Source of the DNA: Peptostreptococcus sp. D1
Lineage (GTDB): Bacteria > Bacillota > Clostridia > Peptostreptococcales > Peptostreptococcaceae
Assembly: GCF_900112955.1 (NCBI RefSeq)
Contig: NZ_FONP01000002.1
Span: 124,001-188,000, forward strand
Length of the DNA: 64,000 bases
Direction of reading: 5' to 3'
Part shown: piece after piece, positions 9,302-18,858 of the stretch
How positions within the stretch are numbered: position 1 is the first letter of the stretch
Layout of the letters: each line of letters opens with the position of its first letter
Program-made: the position numbers and the translations under genes
Notes under the pieces: generated by a model
What the model was told of the DNA's origin: nothing
The model's input: only the letters and a program-made list of their open reading frames with translations
Database searches by the model: none

Positions 9302-9350
9302 TCCTCCTTTTTTACTCTAATTTTTGATTTTTAAGCATAAAAAAGGAGGA
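9302..9350 (-). promoter_or_regulatory. Inverted repeat that can mask the sigma-gene ribosome binding site
   Basis: On the minus strand TCCTCCTTTTTT (9339-9350) is the perfect complement of AAAAAAGGAGGA (9302-9313), which holds the Shine-Dalgarno of the sigma-like gene. The 12-bp stem with a 25-nt loop would hide the start region, suggesting translational control. The structure is visible in the sequence; the regulation is inferred. Confidence 0.55.
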
Positions 9351-9611
9351 CTCCGGCATTTTGACATGCGAAATCCTCTTAGATGTAAACATTTGAAAGC
9401 GCTTTTGTTTTTCTTATATTTAGTTTTTAGTTCTTTAAAAAGGGCAATATATAGAAATCAAAAATAATTTGAAAACATATATAATATATTTATAATATTT
9501 TCTTGTTGATAAAAACAATTTCCACATATATGCTCCTCATTCTCAATACATATTAAATGTGCCTCCTTAAAAATTAGCTGTTAGAAATTTTAACCCTACA
9601 AAACATTACTT
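9351..9611. other. Intergenic region with cre-like site
   Basis: No gene seen. TGAAAGCGCTTTTG at 9394-9407 agrees with 12 of 14 positions of the CcpA cre consensus (TGWAANCGNTNWCA). The sigma-gene promoter should lie here, but no convincing -35/-10 pair was found. The rest is AT-rich without clear structure. Confidence 0.3.
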
Positions 9612-10961
9612 TCATTTTGTATTCACATTTTCTAGATTCTTTAGTGTATTTATCATCATTATAAATCCAACAACAATCATAACGAAGTCAACAAGTGGCT
9701 GCGTGAACCAAACAGCTTTTACTCCAAATGCCATTGGTAAAATAATCATTGCAGGAACAAATATGAAAAGCTGTCTAAGCATAACAATAATTCCTGCTTT
9801 CTTTCCATTTCCAATAGATTGGAAGAAAGTAATCGTCATAACCATTACTCCATACAGGATAAATACGGAATAGAACAATCTAAAGTTTCCGACACCTTGT
9901 GCAATAATGTTTGCTTCTACACCGAATAAAGATAGTATTTGACTTGAAAGCAATAAAGACGGAATCCAAAAGATTGCTGCAAGAACCAGCCCGCCAATAG
10001 AAAATACTTTCATAGCCTGTCTTACTCTGTCATACTGCTTCGCTCCAAAGTTAGTTCCTACAACAGGCTGTAATCCTTGGCTCATTCCCCAAAGTGGAAT
10101 GAACGAAAAGGCATATACACGAAGCGATGCTGCCATCAAAATCCCGTTGGGATCACCGCCATACTTAAATGCCATTTTATAAAGCATAGTCTGTTGAATC
10201 ATGAACAGAAGCTGCATCATCATAGCTGATGAGCCTACGCCGAACATTTCTTTTTTTATCTCAGGATCGGATTTAATCTTATAAATTTTAACAACCTTAC
10301 TCTTTTTCAAGAAATAATGTAGTGTTGCAACCGCTTGAACAAACTGTGCTGTAATCGTTGCAAGTGCAGCACCTTCAATGGCATATTCACCCATAACTGT
10401 CATTAAAATCGGATCAAGAATGATATTCAGTAAGGCTCCAAGTCCCATTATCATCATGGCTTTTTTCATTAGACCTTCACCACGCATAACCATGTTTGCG
10501 GACTGTGTGAAGTTTACAAACAAAGAGCCTATAAAAATCACTCTGAGGTATCTAACACCATAGGCTTTGATTTCACCCGTTGCTCCAACCATAGACAAGA
10601 AATGTGGAGCAAGAAGTATTCCTCCAATCGTAATAATTACGGAGAAAAAAATTACCCAATAGATTAAGTTCCCCATAATTTTATCTACGGTTTTCTGATC
10701 ACCTTTTCCGATTGCTCTTGAAAGTACAGAAGCAGACCCTACACCAAGTAAGGTTGAAACACCACTGTTAAAAAATGTAAGTGGCATCGCAACACCGCAG
10801 GCAGTCATTGCTGTCTGTCCTATGATTTTCCCAGCAAATATCCCATCCATTAAAGGATACAAACCGATTACTATCATTCCAATAACCGCTGGAATAGATA
10901 GCTGAAAGAGTAAATCTATCGGTCTTTTTGTTAATAGTTGTTCTTTTATATCCTGTTTCAA
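9612..10961 (-). CDS. MATE-family efflux transporter
   Basis: A 449-residue membrane protein of full family length with about 12 hydrophobic segments. Family features visible are PLMDGIFAGKIIGQTAMTACG near the N-terminus, the repeat with GVGSASVLSRAIGKGD, and a second half-repeat (GMSQGLQPVVGTNFGAKQYDRVRQAM). Such transporters export cationic drugs or metabolites using Na+ or H+. It is last in the ECF/ABC operon, about 30 nt after the ABC gene. It could export a siderophore or a drug; the substrate is unknown. Confidence 0.9.
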   Translation of the reverse strand: MKQDIKEQLLTKRPIDLLFQLSIPAVIGMIVIGLYPLMDGIFAGKIIGQTAMTACGVAMPLTFFNSGVSTLLGVGSASVLSRAIGKGDQKTVDKIMGNLIYWVIFFSVIITIGGILLAPHFLSMVGATGEIKAYGVRYLRVIFIGSLFVNFTQSANMVMRGEGLMKKAMMIMGLGALLNIILDPILMTVMGEYAIEGAALATITAQFVQAVATLHYFLKKSKVVKIYKIKSDPEIKKEMFGVGSSAMMMQLLFMIQQTMLYKMAFKYGGDPNGILMAASLRVYAFSFIPLWGMSQGLQPVVGTNFGAKQYDRVRQAMKVFSIGGLVLAAIFWIPSLLLSSQILSLFGVEANIIAQGVGNFRLFYSVFILYGVMVMTITFFQSIGNGKKAGIIVMLRQLFIFVPAMIILPMAFGVKAVWFTQPLVDFVMIVVGFIMMINTLKNLENVNTK

Positions 10962-10992
10962 GTACTTACCTCCATTTATTACAAATATATTC

Positions 10993-12738
10993 TTACAATA
11001 TTTTTACGCCATTATTTTTATTTTGCAGCTCTACCATATTTTTATAAATCCCATTTAAAGCAATTAGTTCATTATGGGTTCCTTGTTCTGCAATATTACC
11101 TTCCTTGATTACAATAATATTATCGGCATCTCTAATAGTATTTAATCTATGAGCGATAACTAATAATGTTTTATTCTTTACCAATTCACTGATTGCTTCC
11201 TGTATATAGCTTTCATTATCCACATCAACACTTGCTGTTGCCTCGTCAAGAATTACAATAGGAGCATCTTTTAATATACAGCGAGCAATAGAAATTCTTT
11301 GTTTTTCACCACCGGATAGAGTTGCTCCTCCCTCTCCAATCATTGTGTCAAATCCATCAGGAAGTGCCATAATAAAATCATAGCATCTTGCTTTTTTGGC
11401 AGCTTCTATAACTTCTTCTTTAGTTGCATTTTCTTTTCCCATAGCAATATTATTAAAAATTGTATCTTGGAATAAGTAAACTCTCTGGAAAACCATACTT
11501 ATTTCCGACATCAATTCAGACAGTGAAACATCCTTTATATTCACTCCTCTAATCAAAATTTCTCCAGAGTCTACATCCCAGAATCTTGCTAAAAGATTTG
11601 CCACTGTGGATTTTCCTCCTCCGGACTGTCCAACTAAAGCCGTCATTGTATTCTTATCCATTTCAAAACTCATATCATGTAAAACCTCTTTTTCGCCATA
11701 AGAAAACTTAACATGATTAAAAGAAATTTCAGGTTCTGAGGACTCAGATTTTGAAATATGTTTTTTGCCTACATCTTGTAATTCAGTTTCATTTAACACT
11801 TCTTCAATGCGATCCAGAGCAGCGTTCATTACAGTAAGCCTTGTAGCTTCTCCATAAAGTGTTTTTAAAGGGCTGAATAAGTCAAACACAAACAAAATAA
11901 GCCCCAACATATACGGAAGTCCCAAAGTTCCTTGATAATTAAGATATAGAGCCACTGCTAAAATAAATGTAATGCCAATTCCATAAATAATATTTAAACC
12001 GGTTGTCCATGGTGTTATTTTATTTTCAAATTTTATAGATGTGTCCTTTGAGGATACAAAATTATCAGTAAGAGATTTAGAATTTTCACCTAAAAGGTTG
12101 TAACTTTTTATAACACCTATACCTTCAGCAAATGATAAAACTGCATCCGTTAGTTTTTCACTTTGTTCTTGTCTAATAGCCGACTCCGATAAAGACATCT
12201 TATTCATGCTACTTGCAAGCAGTGTTGCAACCAATGTTACACACACCGCAATCAATCCAATTCTGTAATCTAAAACAAACATGAATATTGTTAGCACAAG
12301 CGTTGATAATACATAGCTCATCATATTTGCAATCGTACTCATGGAAACTTCTTCAATAAAAGCCATATCCGAGCTTAAAACTGAATTTATTTTTCCCAAA
12401 TTTCCTGCTGTAAAATATCCCATCGGGAGCTTTCTAAGATGATTTCCAAGCTCCATTCTTTTATCAGCAAAAATCATAAAGCCAGCTGCACTTTGTAATT
12501 TATCACTTAAGAAGTGAACCACTGCTTGTAATAAAACCACTAAAATAAGTCCCACCCCTACATATATAAAAGTTTTGGAGGTGTTCGTTTTTTCATAAAA
12601 TCCAATCAAAACGGTAAATGCAATAAATATAGGCATTTTACTTAATATGGATTCAATAAAGGCAAATATAAATGCAGACTTTATTCTGTTTTTGTATTTA
12701 CCTGATAAATTTAAAATCCTTGAAATTAGTCTAAACAT
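10993..12738 (-). CDS. ABC transporter, fused membrane-ATPase subunit (second of pair)
   Basis: A 581-residue half-transporter with six membrane segments (about 15-300) and an ATPase domain: Walker A GQSGGGKST at about 372, signature LSGGEKQRISIAR at about 477, Walker B IVILDEATA at about 496. It starts within the previous gene (8-nt overlap), so the two probably form a heterodimer. The type I exporter fold is the same as YbtP/YbtQ, which import ferric yersiniabactin. Beside a siderophore cluster that role is plausible, but drug or siderophore export cannot be excluded. Confidence 0.88.
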   Translation of the reverse strand: MFRLISRILNLSGKYKNRIKSAFIFAFIESILSKMPIFIAFTVLIGFYEKTNTSKTFIYVGVGLILVVLLQAVVHFLSDKLQSAAGFMIFADKRMELGNHLRKLPMGYFTAGNLGKINSVLSSDMAFIEEVSMSTIANMMSYVLSTLVLTIFMFVLDYRIGLIAVCVTLVATLLASSMNKMSLSESAIRQEQSEKLTDAVLSFAEGIGVIKSYNLLGENSKSLTDNFVSSKDTSIKFENKITPWTTGLNIIYGIGITFILAVALYLNYQGTLGLPYMLGLILFVFDLFSPLKTLYGEATRLTVMNAALDRIEEVLNETELQDVGKKHISKSESSEPEISFNHVKFSYGEKEVLHDMSFEMDKNTMTALVGQSGGGKSTVANLLARFWDVDSGEILIRGVNIKDVSLSELMSEISMVFQRVYLFQDTIFNNIAMGKENATKEEVIEAAKKARCYDFIMALPDGFDTMIGEGGATLSGGEKQRISIARCILKDAPIVILDEATASVDVDNESYIQEAISELVKNKTLLVIAHRLNTIRDADNIIVIKEGNIAEQGTHNELIALNGIYKNMVELQNKNNGVKIL

Positions 12739-14521
12739 TCATTTCACCTTCCTTTCTGCTGATTTTCCAATCTTTACTAAATAGCGTCGCATCCCATAAT
12801 TTACGATATTCTGCTGAAGATTCTAATAAATCTTTATGTTTTCCATTCGCAACTAAATGACCATGATCCATAACCAATATCTGATCTGCATCTACAATAG
12901 ATGGCAACTTATGTGCAATAACAATTAAGGTTTTTCCTTTCACAAGTTCACGAATAGCCGCTTCCATTTTTTCTTCATTTTCCGGGTCTGCGTAGGCTGT
13001 TGCTTCATCAAGTACAACAATCGGAGCATTCTTTAAAATAGCTCTTGCTAGTGATATTCTTTGCCTTTCTCCACCTGAAAGCATCTTTCCTGCTTCCCCA
13101 GCTAAAGAATAAATACCATCCGGAAGTCTATTTAAGAATTCCATGCACTGGGCTTTTTTAGCTGCTTCAATAACCTCATCATCACTGGCAGCTAAATTAC
13201 CAATGCGAATATTTTCTAAAAGCGAGGTATTAAATAGATATTGGTCTTGTGCTACATAAGAAATTTGTTTGTTGAGTGATTCCAATCTTATATCTTGTAT
13301 GTCTTGTCCACCAATACTTATGCTTCCATCTAAAACATCATAATAATGAATTAAAAGTTTAGCCAAAGTACTTTTTCCTGAACCGGATTCGCCAACAATC
13401 GCTGTCTTTTCACCGGCTCTTGCCGTAAAACTAACATTATGAATAACATTCTTAATATAGGTTTCAGGCTGTCCGTTTTCTCCCATCTTGCTTAACTGAT
13501 AGCCAAAGGTAACATTGTCATATAAAATAGTTTGCCCTATTCCCTCAAAATCATTTTCTCCCTGTTTTAAAGGCGCCATATTTAAGGCTTGTTCTAAAGC
13601 AGAAATCTTATAATTTAACTGCGGCATAGTTGGTAAAAATCCAAGAGCTTTCAGTAGTGGTAATCCTATACTTAAAGAAAGACATAATATCAGTATTAAG
13701 TTAGAAAGACTTGCATAGCCCATATATACAAAGTAACCACCAAGCGGCAATGTTAAAATAATCGTGCATGGAAGTAAAGCACTATATAACGCCATCCATG
13801 GCCATGCCGTCTTATACCAAGCGAGTGCATAATCTCTGTAATTACTGATATTTTTAGAAAGGCGCTCATAAGACTCTGTTTGCTTATTAAATACTTTTAC
13901 AACTTCCATACCGTTTACATACTCAATAATGGTATTATTCATTTTTCCGCTTGCCATATAATATGGTCTCATTTTTTTCATACCTACAGAGTACATAATC
14001 ATCATTGCAAGAATGCTAATCGGAATAGAAGCTAATGACATTAACGCTAATCGCCAATCAATAAAAAACATTGAAATATAAACCATAATAGGTACAATTA
14101 GGTTAGCTATTCCTTCAGGAAGTGAATGAGCTAAAAGCACCTCTAAACTACCAATATCATCCACAAACATTTTTTTGATTGTACCTGTCCCTTTTTCTTC
14201 AACAACACCCAATGGAAGATCTTCCATTTTTTTCTGTAAAGATGTTCGAAGCCCAAGCAGAGTGTTGTATGCTGCTTTATGGGATACATTAAGACCTAAA
14301 CCTCCTAATACAGCCTGCAACACTAAACAAACTAAAATACTGATCAATAAAATAGCAATTCTTTCAAATTTTAATTGCTCACCTAAAATAAGTGGATTGA
14401 TAATCTGATATGCAAATAGAAAGGGTAACACACCCATAATTACACTAATAAGCATAATAAAACTTGCTAAGTGAATTGATTTTTTATGCGAACCGGCATA
14501 TTCGAAAACCTTATTTAACAT
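12731..14521 (-). CDS. ABC transporter, fused membrane-ATPase subunit (first of pair)
   Basis: A 596-residue half-transporter with six membrane segments (about 15-305), Walker A GESGSGKST at about 378, signature LSGGERQRISLAR at about 485, Walker B IVVLDEATA at about 501, followed by AYADPENEEKM where many exporters have ASVD/ATAxxD. It overlaps the ECF ATPase gene (11 nt) upstream and its partner downstream. It is the probable YbtP/YbtQ-like heterodimer partner; direction of transport is not shown by the sequence. Confidence 0.88.
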   Translation of the reverse strand: MLNKVFEYAGSHKKSIHLASFIMLISVIMGVLPFLFAYQIINPLILGEQLKFERIAILLISILVCLVLQAVLGGLGLNVSHKAAYNTLLGLRTSLQKKMEDLPLGVVEEKGTGTIKKMFVDDIGSLEVLLAHSLPEGIANLIVPIMVYISMFFIDWRLALMSLASIPISILAMMIMYSVGMKKMRPYYMASGKMNNTIIEYVNGMEVVKVFNKQTESYERLSKNISNYRDYALAWYKTAWPWMALYSALLPCTIILTLPLGGYFVYMGYASLSNLILILCLSLSIGLPLLKALGFLPTMPQLNYKISALEQALNMAPLKQGENDFEGIGQTILYDNVTFGYQLSKMGENGQPETYIKNVIHNVSFTARAGEKTAIVGESGSGKSTLAKLLIHYYDVLDGSISIGGQDIQDIRLESLNKQISYVAQDQYLFNTSLLENIRIGNLAASDDEVIEAAKKAQCMEFLNRLPDGIYSLAGEAGKMLSGGERQRISLARAILKNAPIVVLDEATAYADPENEEKMEAAIRELVKGKTLIVIAHKLPSIVDADQILVMDHGHLVANGKHKDLLESSAEYRKLWDATLFSKDWKISRKEGEMNV

Positions 14522-15980
14522 AGTTTCCCTCCTTCAATAAATTTCCTTTTTTATCCATAAAATCCATGATTAACGCTTCATTTCCCTTTACAGATATTTT
14601 TTTATAATCCTTATCACCGAGCATTAAGACGGAATGACAGGTTTTAAATAACAGCTCTAAGTCATGAGTAATTATAATAATTGGAATCTCCTTTGCTTTT
14701 TCTGTTATTAAATCAGACATAATTCTCATACTCTTATAATCAAGACCTGATGTTGGTTCATCCAGAATTATCAGCTTACGGCCAGATAAAAACGAAGTAA
14801 TAATCGCCAATCGTTGTTTCTGTCCGCCGGATAGTTTCTGTGGATGATTAGTTTTTTTATGCCATAGATTTGTATCTTTTAGATATTCTCGTATTTTTTC
14901 TAAATCACTTTCCGAGTTTTGATCTTTACAAAATATCAACTCATTTTCTACGGTATCAAAAAAAATCTGAGCATCTACATCTTGTAACACGCAATATGAA
15001 TTTCTAAGCCTTTCTCTTTGTTTCTGTCCATAGCTGACATCTAAATATTTTTCAGATAATCCGCATAATGCTTTTGCCAAGGTACTTTTTCCAATACCAT
15101 TAGAACCAATCACTCCCATTATTTCGCTTTTTCCAAGCTCAAATGTTAATTCTTCTATCAAAGTTCTTTTGCCTTGATGAATGCAGGCTTTATTTACTTT
15201 GATATATCCTTTAGCAACAATGGGTTCTTTTTCTGATATCAATTCTCTTTCATTAAGTGTTCTTAACTCAAGCTCCTTACATTTATCATTACTAAGACTA
15301 CCATTCGGAAAAATTTCACATATTGTACCGTTTTTTATATAAATCAATCTGCTAAAAATCTCTTTTAAATAATAGAGCCTATGTTCCGCTATAATTATTG
15401 TCTTTCCCATCGCCTTCAATCTGAGAAGTATTTCACTGAAATGTTTTATACTATCGTAATCAAGACTGCTTGATGGCTCATCAAAAAAAATAATATCCGT
15501 ATCATAGATAAGAGTTCCAGCTATAGCTACTTTTTGCCTTTCTCCTCCTGATAATTCAAAAATGGATTTTTTGCTAATATGGCTTATTTCTAATAGAACC
15601 ATTGCTTTTTCAACTTTTTCTTTTAATGTATCCCTGTCCAAGCCCAAATTTTCACCCACTAAAGCAATTTCATCTTCAACTACATCACAAAAAAATTGAT
15701 CTTTAGGATTTTGAAATACATTGCCAATATATTTAGCTAACTCTCCCTTTTTATATGCCGTTATATCCTTCCCTAAAATCTTGATTTCTCCGTTCAAATC
15801 ACCGTCATAAAAGGATGGAATAAGTCCGTTTAGTAGTCTTAAAAGTGTCGTTTTTCCGCATCCGGAAAGACCTGTTAGGACTACTATTTCGCCTTTCTTT
15901 ACAGACATTTTTAAATCTTTTAATATCAAATCCTCTCCATAATGAAAGGATCTTATTTCTGCCTCTAAAATATTTTCCAT
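14511..15980 (-). CDS. ECF transporter ATPase, two fused ABC domains
   Basis: A 489-residue cytoplasmic protein with two ATPase domains in one chain: domain 1 Walker A GLSGCGKTT at about 41, signature LSGGERQKVA at about 145; domain 2 Walker A GSNGIGKST at about 294, signature LSGGQKQRLA at about 386. It powers an energy-coupling-factor importer. ECF ATPases are often two separate proteins (EcfA/EcfA'); here they are fused, as in several MptD-type systems. It overlaps EcfT by 16 nt and the ABC gene downstream. Confidence 0.9.
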   Translation of the reverse strand: MENILEAEIRSFHYGEDLILKDLKMSVKKGEIVVLTGLSGCGKTTLLRLLNGLIPSFYDGDLNGEIKILGKDITAYKKGELAKYIGNVFQNPKDQFFCDVVEDEIALVGENLGLDRDTLKEKVEKAMVLLEISHISKKSIFELSGGERQKVAIAGTLIYDTDIIFFDEPSSSLDYDSIKHFSEILLRLKAMGKTIIIAEHRLYYLKEIFSRLIYIKNGTICEIFPNGSLSNDKCKELELRTLNERELISEKEPIVAKGYIKVNKACIHQGKRTLIEELTFELGKSEIMGVIGSNGIGKSTLAKALCGLSEKYLDVSYGQKQRERLRNSYCVLQDVDAQIFFDTVENELIFCKDQNSESDLEKIREYLKDTNLWHKKTNHPQKLSGGQKQRLAIITSFLSGRKLIILDEPTSGLDYKSMRIMSDLITEKAKEIPIIIITHDLELLFKTCHSVLMLGDKDYKKISVKGNEALIMDFMDKKGNLLKEGNYVK

Positions 15981-16678
15981 AAACTCGCCCCCAACAAAAT
16001 CATCCCTCCGATCATCATTACGATATCAACAAGTGTAATTTTCACCTCATGAAAACTTGTTTTTTGTCCATCATATTCAATCCCTTTTGATATGATTGAA
16101 CAAGTTAAGGTATCGCTTATATCTATGCACTTATACATAAGAGGAACAAAATATAACTCAAATGTTTTAATTGGTTTGAAAATGCTTGCTTTAAATCCTC
16201 TAATTTTCATGCCGTTGTTTATTTCCTTCATCCTAATAGAGATTTCCGGAATAAAACGAAAAAATACTGTAATTCCTATGCCTATTCCACCATCAATTCC
16301 AATTTTTCTAAATGCAGCAATTAGATGTGAAGAACTATATGAAGACAGAACTCTTCCCAAAATGAAAAGTGGAGCAAATTTCAATACTATAAGTAGCATT
16401 GTATATATAGAACCAATCAAAACATTTCCTAAATGGGGTTTAAGTAAATAAATAAGTCCCCATACTATAAGCAATGAACATATCGTTCTAAATGCTTTTT
16501 TAATTGAAAATAAGGATAATAGTCCTAAAACAAAAATAAGGGAAAGTAAGTATTGCGATTGTTCTCCTATTGTTAAAATAACTGAAAATAGTAAAATCAA
16601 CCCAACTATAGTAAGCGGGTTGATTTTATCTGATAGTTGGTACTTGCTTATATTATTTTTTTCATCTCTACAAAACAC
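15965..16678 (-). CDS. ECF transporter transmembrane subunit T (CbiQ/EcfT family)
   Basis: A 237-residue membrane protein with about five to six hydrophobic segments and the EcfT coupling motifs near the C-terminus (EINNGMKIRGF and a second Arg-poor version SIISKGIEYDG). EcfT joins the substrate-binding S subunit to the ATPase. GTG 16678 was chosen: AGGAAG lies 4-5 nt upstream and it overlaps the S-subunit stop slightly. A longer frame to 16726 has no ribosome binding site. Confidence 0.83.
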   Translation of the reverse strand: MFCRDEKNNISKYQLSDKINPLTIVGLILLFSVILTIGEQSQYLLSLIFVLGLLSLFSIKKAFRTICSLLIVWGLIYLLKPHLGNVLIGSIYTMLLIVLKFAPLFILGRVLSSYSSSHLIAAFRKIGIDGGIGIGITVFFRFIPEISIRMKEINNGMKIRGFKASIFKPIKTFELYFVPLMYKCIDISDTLTCSIISKGIEYDGQKTSFHEVKITLVDIVMMIGGMILLGASLWKIF

Positions 16679-17264
16679 TTTTCTTCTTCCTATCACTAAA
16701 AAATTTATTGTAAATATATGTTCCAAAATAAGCTCCTATAACTGATGCTACAGCTGCAATTAGTAGGCAAATCAATATGTTTGTAGGAGTGTAAAAATTA
16801 TAAAGGAATGTTGCATAATCCTTTGTAAACATTTTTGGAAATTGCTTTGTAAGTCCTTCTACACCAAATACAAACATAAAATACATAGCATGTAAGGAAT
16901 ATATGAACATCCCTGCTCCAAAAGCTGCCCCAATCTTCATATTTCTATTCATATAATTTTCCTTCTTACCAATTACAAGCTCTGCTAAAATTCCTGCAAT
17001 AGCACAAACAGCAATTACAGGCCACATTCCCATGAGAACATAGAAAACACCCATCAATAAAAAGTATAGAAATGCTGTACCTCTTTGCCCGACCTGTTTA
17101 CACATAATAACAAAGACCGGTGCTACAATAATTGTTGGCAGGGCTGATGATAAATATAAACTTGGAAGCATTCCAAACGATCCCGTCAAAAATCCTAATC
17201 CCATTGTTAATACAAAACCAATAACAGAAAATACTGCTATTTTTACAATACCTTTTAAATTCAT
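16668..17264 (-). CDS. ECF transporter substrate-binding S component, MptD family
   Basis: A 198-residue integral membrane protein with about six hydrophobic stretches (IAVFSVIGFVLTMGLGFLTG, then VFVIMCKQVGQRGTAFLYFL), resembling the MptD/Trep_Strep family of S components, whose substrates are poorly known. ATG 17264 has AAGGAGG 8-9 nt upstream; an upstream frame to 17321 lacks one. It is the first gene of the transporter operon. A TetR-type operator at 17351-17369 lies in its promoter region. Confidence 0.82.
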   Translation of the reverse strand: MNLKGIVKIAVFSVIGFVLTMGLGFLTGSFGMLPSLYLSSALPTIIVAPVFVIMCKQVGQRGTAFLYFLLMGVFYVLMGMWPVIAVCAIAGILAELVIGKKENYMNRNMKIGAAFGAGMFIYSLHAMYFMFVFGVEGLTKQFPKMFTKDYATFLYNFYTPTNILICLLIAAVASVIGAYFGTYIYNKFFSDRKKKSVL

Positions 17265-17345
17265 AATTTTGTCCTCCTTGATTTTTAAATATGATATATT
17301 TCTATTTTCATATAGAAACAATATCCGGTTTTATTCTTCTGCAAT

Positions 17346-17382
17346 TCTGAAATATAACTAAGTTATGTTTCAGGCAAAAAAA
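17346..17382 (-). promoter_or_regulatory. Putative promoter and TetR operator of the ECF/ABC operon
   Basis: The palindrome AATATAAC-TAA-GTTATGTT at 17351-17369 (one mismatch) is nearly identical to the one at the TetR promoter (18047-18065). On the minus strand TTGCCT and TATATT with a 15-nt spacer flank or overlap it. The shared operator suggests that the TetR protein represses both its own gene and the transporter operon. Confidence 0.65.
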
Positions 17383-17386
17383 TTGT

Positions 17387-18025
17387 TTATATTCCTCGAA
17401 TCTTTTTCCACCCCTCATTAAAAAACTCTGAAATCAATGTTGCATTCAATTTCACTTCTTCTTTACTTTTAGAATGAACTGCTACTTCCGATAAAGCATA
17501 AAAATATGCATGGTTGATTAGGTGAATTCCTCTATTAGTTATCACATTATTTACATGATCCGCTCCGTATATCATGCTCAAAATGTCAAAGTGATTTTTA
17601 TCTTCTTTCTCAATAATCCCGTCTAAAAAGTTGTTAAATTTTGTTCCATAAGAACCAAAGACCAGTAATTCAAATATATCTTTATGTTCAAAGAAATATA
17701 GAACCATTTCAATAGCACCTTGTGCTTTTGATTCCAAAATCTTGGAAATAGTTTCTTTCTTTATATGGTTTTCTCTTTTATAAACATTAAAACTTTTACC
17801 TTCATACAGAGCATAAGAACTTTGTATCTGATTCACGATTGGCTCTACTAATTCGGAGAAAAGAGCTTCTTTATCTTCAAAATGACCATAAAAAGCACCG
17901 GTAGTTACACCCGCCGCTTTGCAGATTGCTCTTAAATTAGCTTTTTCAAATCCTTGTGTTTTAAAAATAGTCTTTCCACAATCCAATATTTTTTTATGAG
18001 TTGCTTCGTAATCACCATTAGCCAC
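17387..18025 (-). CDS. TetR-family transcriptional regulator
   Basis: A 212-residue repressor with the N-terminal TetR DNA-binding domain (KILDCGKTIFKTQGFEKANLRAICKAAGVTTGAFYGHFEDKEALF, about 12-56) and a helical ligand domain. The start is GTG 18025 with AAGGAGAAG upstream. Matching palindromes at its own promoter and before the transporter operon point to autorepression and control of the ECF, ABC and MATE genes. The ligand is unknown; a siderophore intermediate, substrate or heme-like compound are possibilities. Confidence 0.9.
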   Translation of the reverse strand: MANGDYEATHKKILDCGKTIFKTQGFEKANLRAICKAAGVTTGAFYGHFEDKEALFSELVEPIVNQIQSSYALYEGKSFNVYKRENHIKKETISKILESKAQGAIEMVLYFFEHKDIFELLVFGSYGTKFNNFLDGIIEKEDKNHFDILSMIYGADHVNNVITNRGIHLINHAYFYALSEVAVHSKSKEEVKLNATLISEFFNEGWKKIRGI

Positions 18026-18046
18026 GATTTACTTCTCCTTTCTCCA

Positions 18047-18091
18047 AATATAACTTAGTTATATTATAGCACACTCTTCTTTTAATTTCAA
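18047..18091 (-). promoter_or_regulatory. TetR gene promoter with operator
   Basis: On the minus strand -35 TTGAAA (18086-18091), 17 nt, -10 TATAAT (18063-18068). The perfect 19-bp palindrome AATATAAC-TTA-GTTATATT at 18047-18065 overlaps the -10 and start point, the expected place for repression. Confidence 0.78.
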
Positions 18092-18131
18092 TGCTAATAC
18101 ATGTAAGTACTACGCTTTTAACACAAATAAT

Positions 18132-18842
18132 TTAATTCCTATATGCTAAAATATAATTGTTTGATATCTGAATCCCTTTAATTCCGAATTTATATAATTC
18201 ATTAATAATACATTCATTATCTATATTTTCCCATTCCAATGTATATACCATCTGTCTTTGCGAAACTTTATCTCTACTAATATTAATCAAAAACTTCCAT
18301 TGAAACTTATTTTTTCCCATGTACTTTTTTTCTCTCATTATCAATTCACATTCATAGTCTCCTACTCTAACATTCTCCAATACAGTTCCGTTCTTTATAT
18401 AAAAATACTCTCTACTTAAATTACTTATAAGTATAGGGGTATCCTTTTCTAATTTTTCACCTAAATTTTGCCATAGAAATTCTCTTTCATGCATATTAAA
18501 ATGTCCTACTACCCCCATCAAAAAAACAGCAGATATATCTTTAGTAAATTCAATTTCAAATATATTAGTATCAATCACCGTTATATTATTTTTTTTAGCA
18601 ATAACATTTTGCAATTTGGACATTAATGCAATTCTCATTTCTGGAGATTTTTCTATAGCATATATCTTTTCACAATCAAACATTTCAGATATATATATTG
18701 ATAAATTACCGGTTCCTGCACCAATGTCAAATACTATTCCCTTTTTCCTAACCAAAGGCATAATTTCATCAATAATTTTTTTATCTTGTTTCCACGAATT
18801 TCTACTTGTAATATCGTAAAATTCGACTTCTGCCCCATACAA
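18132..18842 (-). CDS. SAM-dependent methyltransferase, last gene of siderophore operon
   Basis: A 236-residue class I methyltransferase: SAM-binding motif I VFDIGAGTGNLSIYI at about 37-51, acidic motif II (IYAIEKSPEM, about 60-69) and motif post-I region (ITVIDTNIFEIEF). The start is TTG 18842: AAAGGAGGG ends 9 nt upstream and no ATG fits the frame. It follows the imine reductase by 16 nt, so it may methylate the nonribosomal product or an intermediate. A separate resistance or housekeeping role cannot be excluded. No close family name recognised. Confidence 0.75.
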   Translation of the reverse strand: MYGAEVEFYDITSRNSWKQDKKIIDEIMPLVRKKGIVFDIGAGTGNLSIYISEMFDCEKIYAIEKSPEMRIALMSKLQNVIAKKNNITVIDTNIFEIEFTKDISAVFLMGVVGHFNMHEREFLWQNLGEKLEKDTPILISNLSREYFYIKNGTVLENVRVGDYECELIMREKKYMGKNKFQWKFLINISRDKVSQRQMVYTLEWENIDNECIINELYKFGIKGIQISNNYILAYRN

Positions 18843-18858
18843 ATCACATATCCCTCCT

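Noticed and set aside
16679-16726. Longer N-terminus for the EcfT protein
   Set aside because: The extension lies in the S-component gene without a ribosome binding site; GTG 16678 has a good one.
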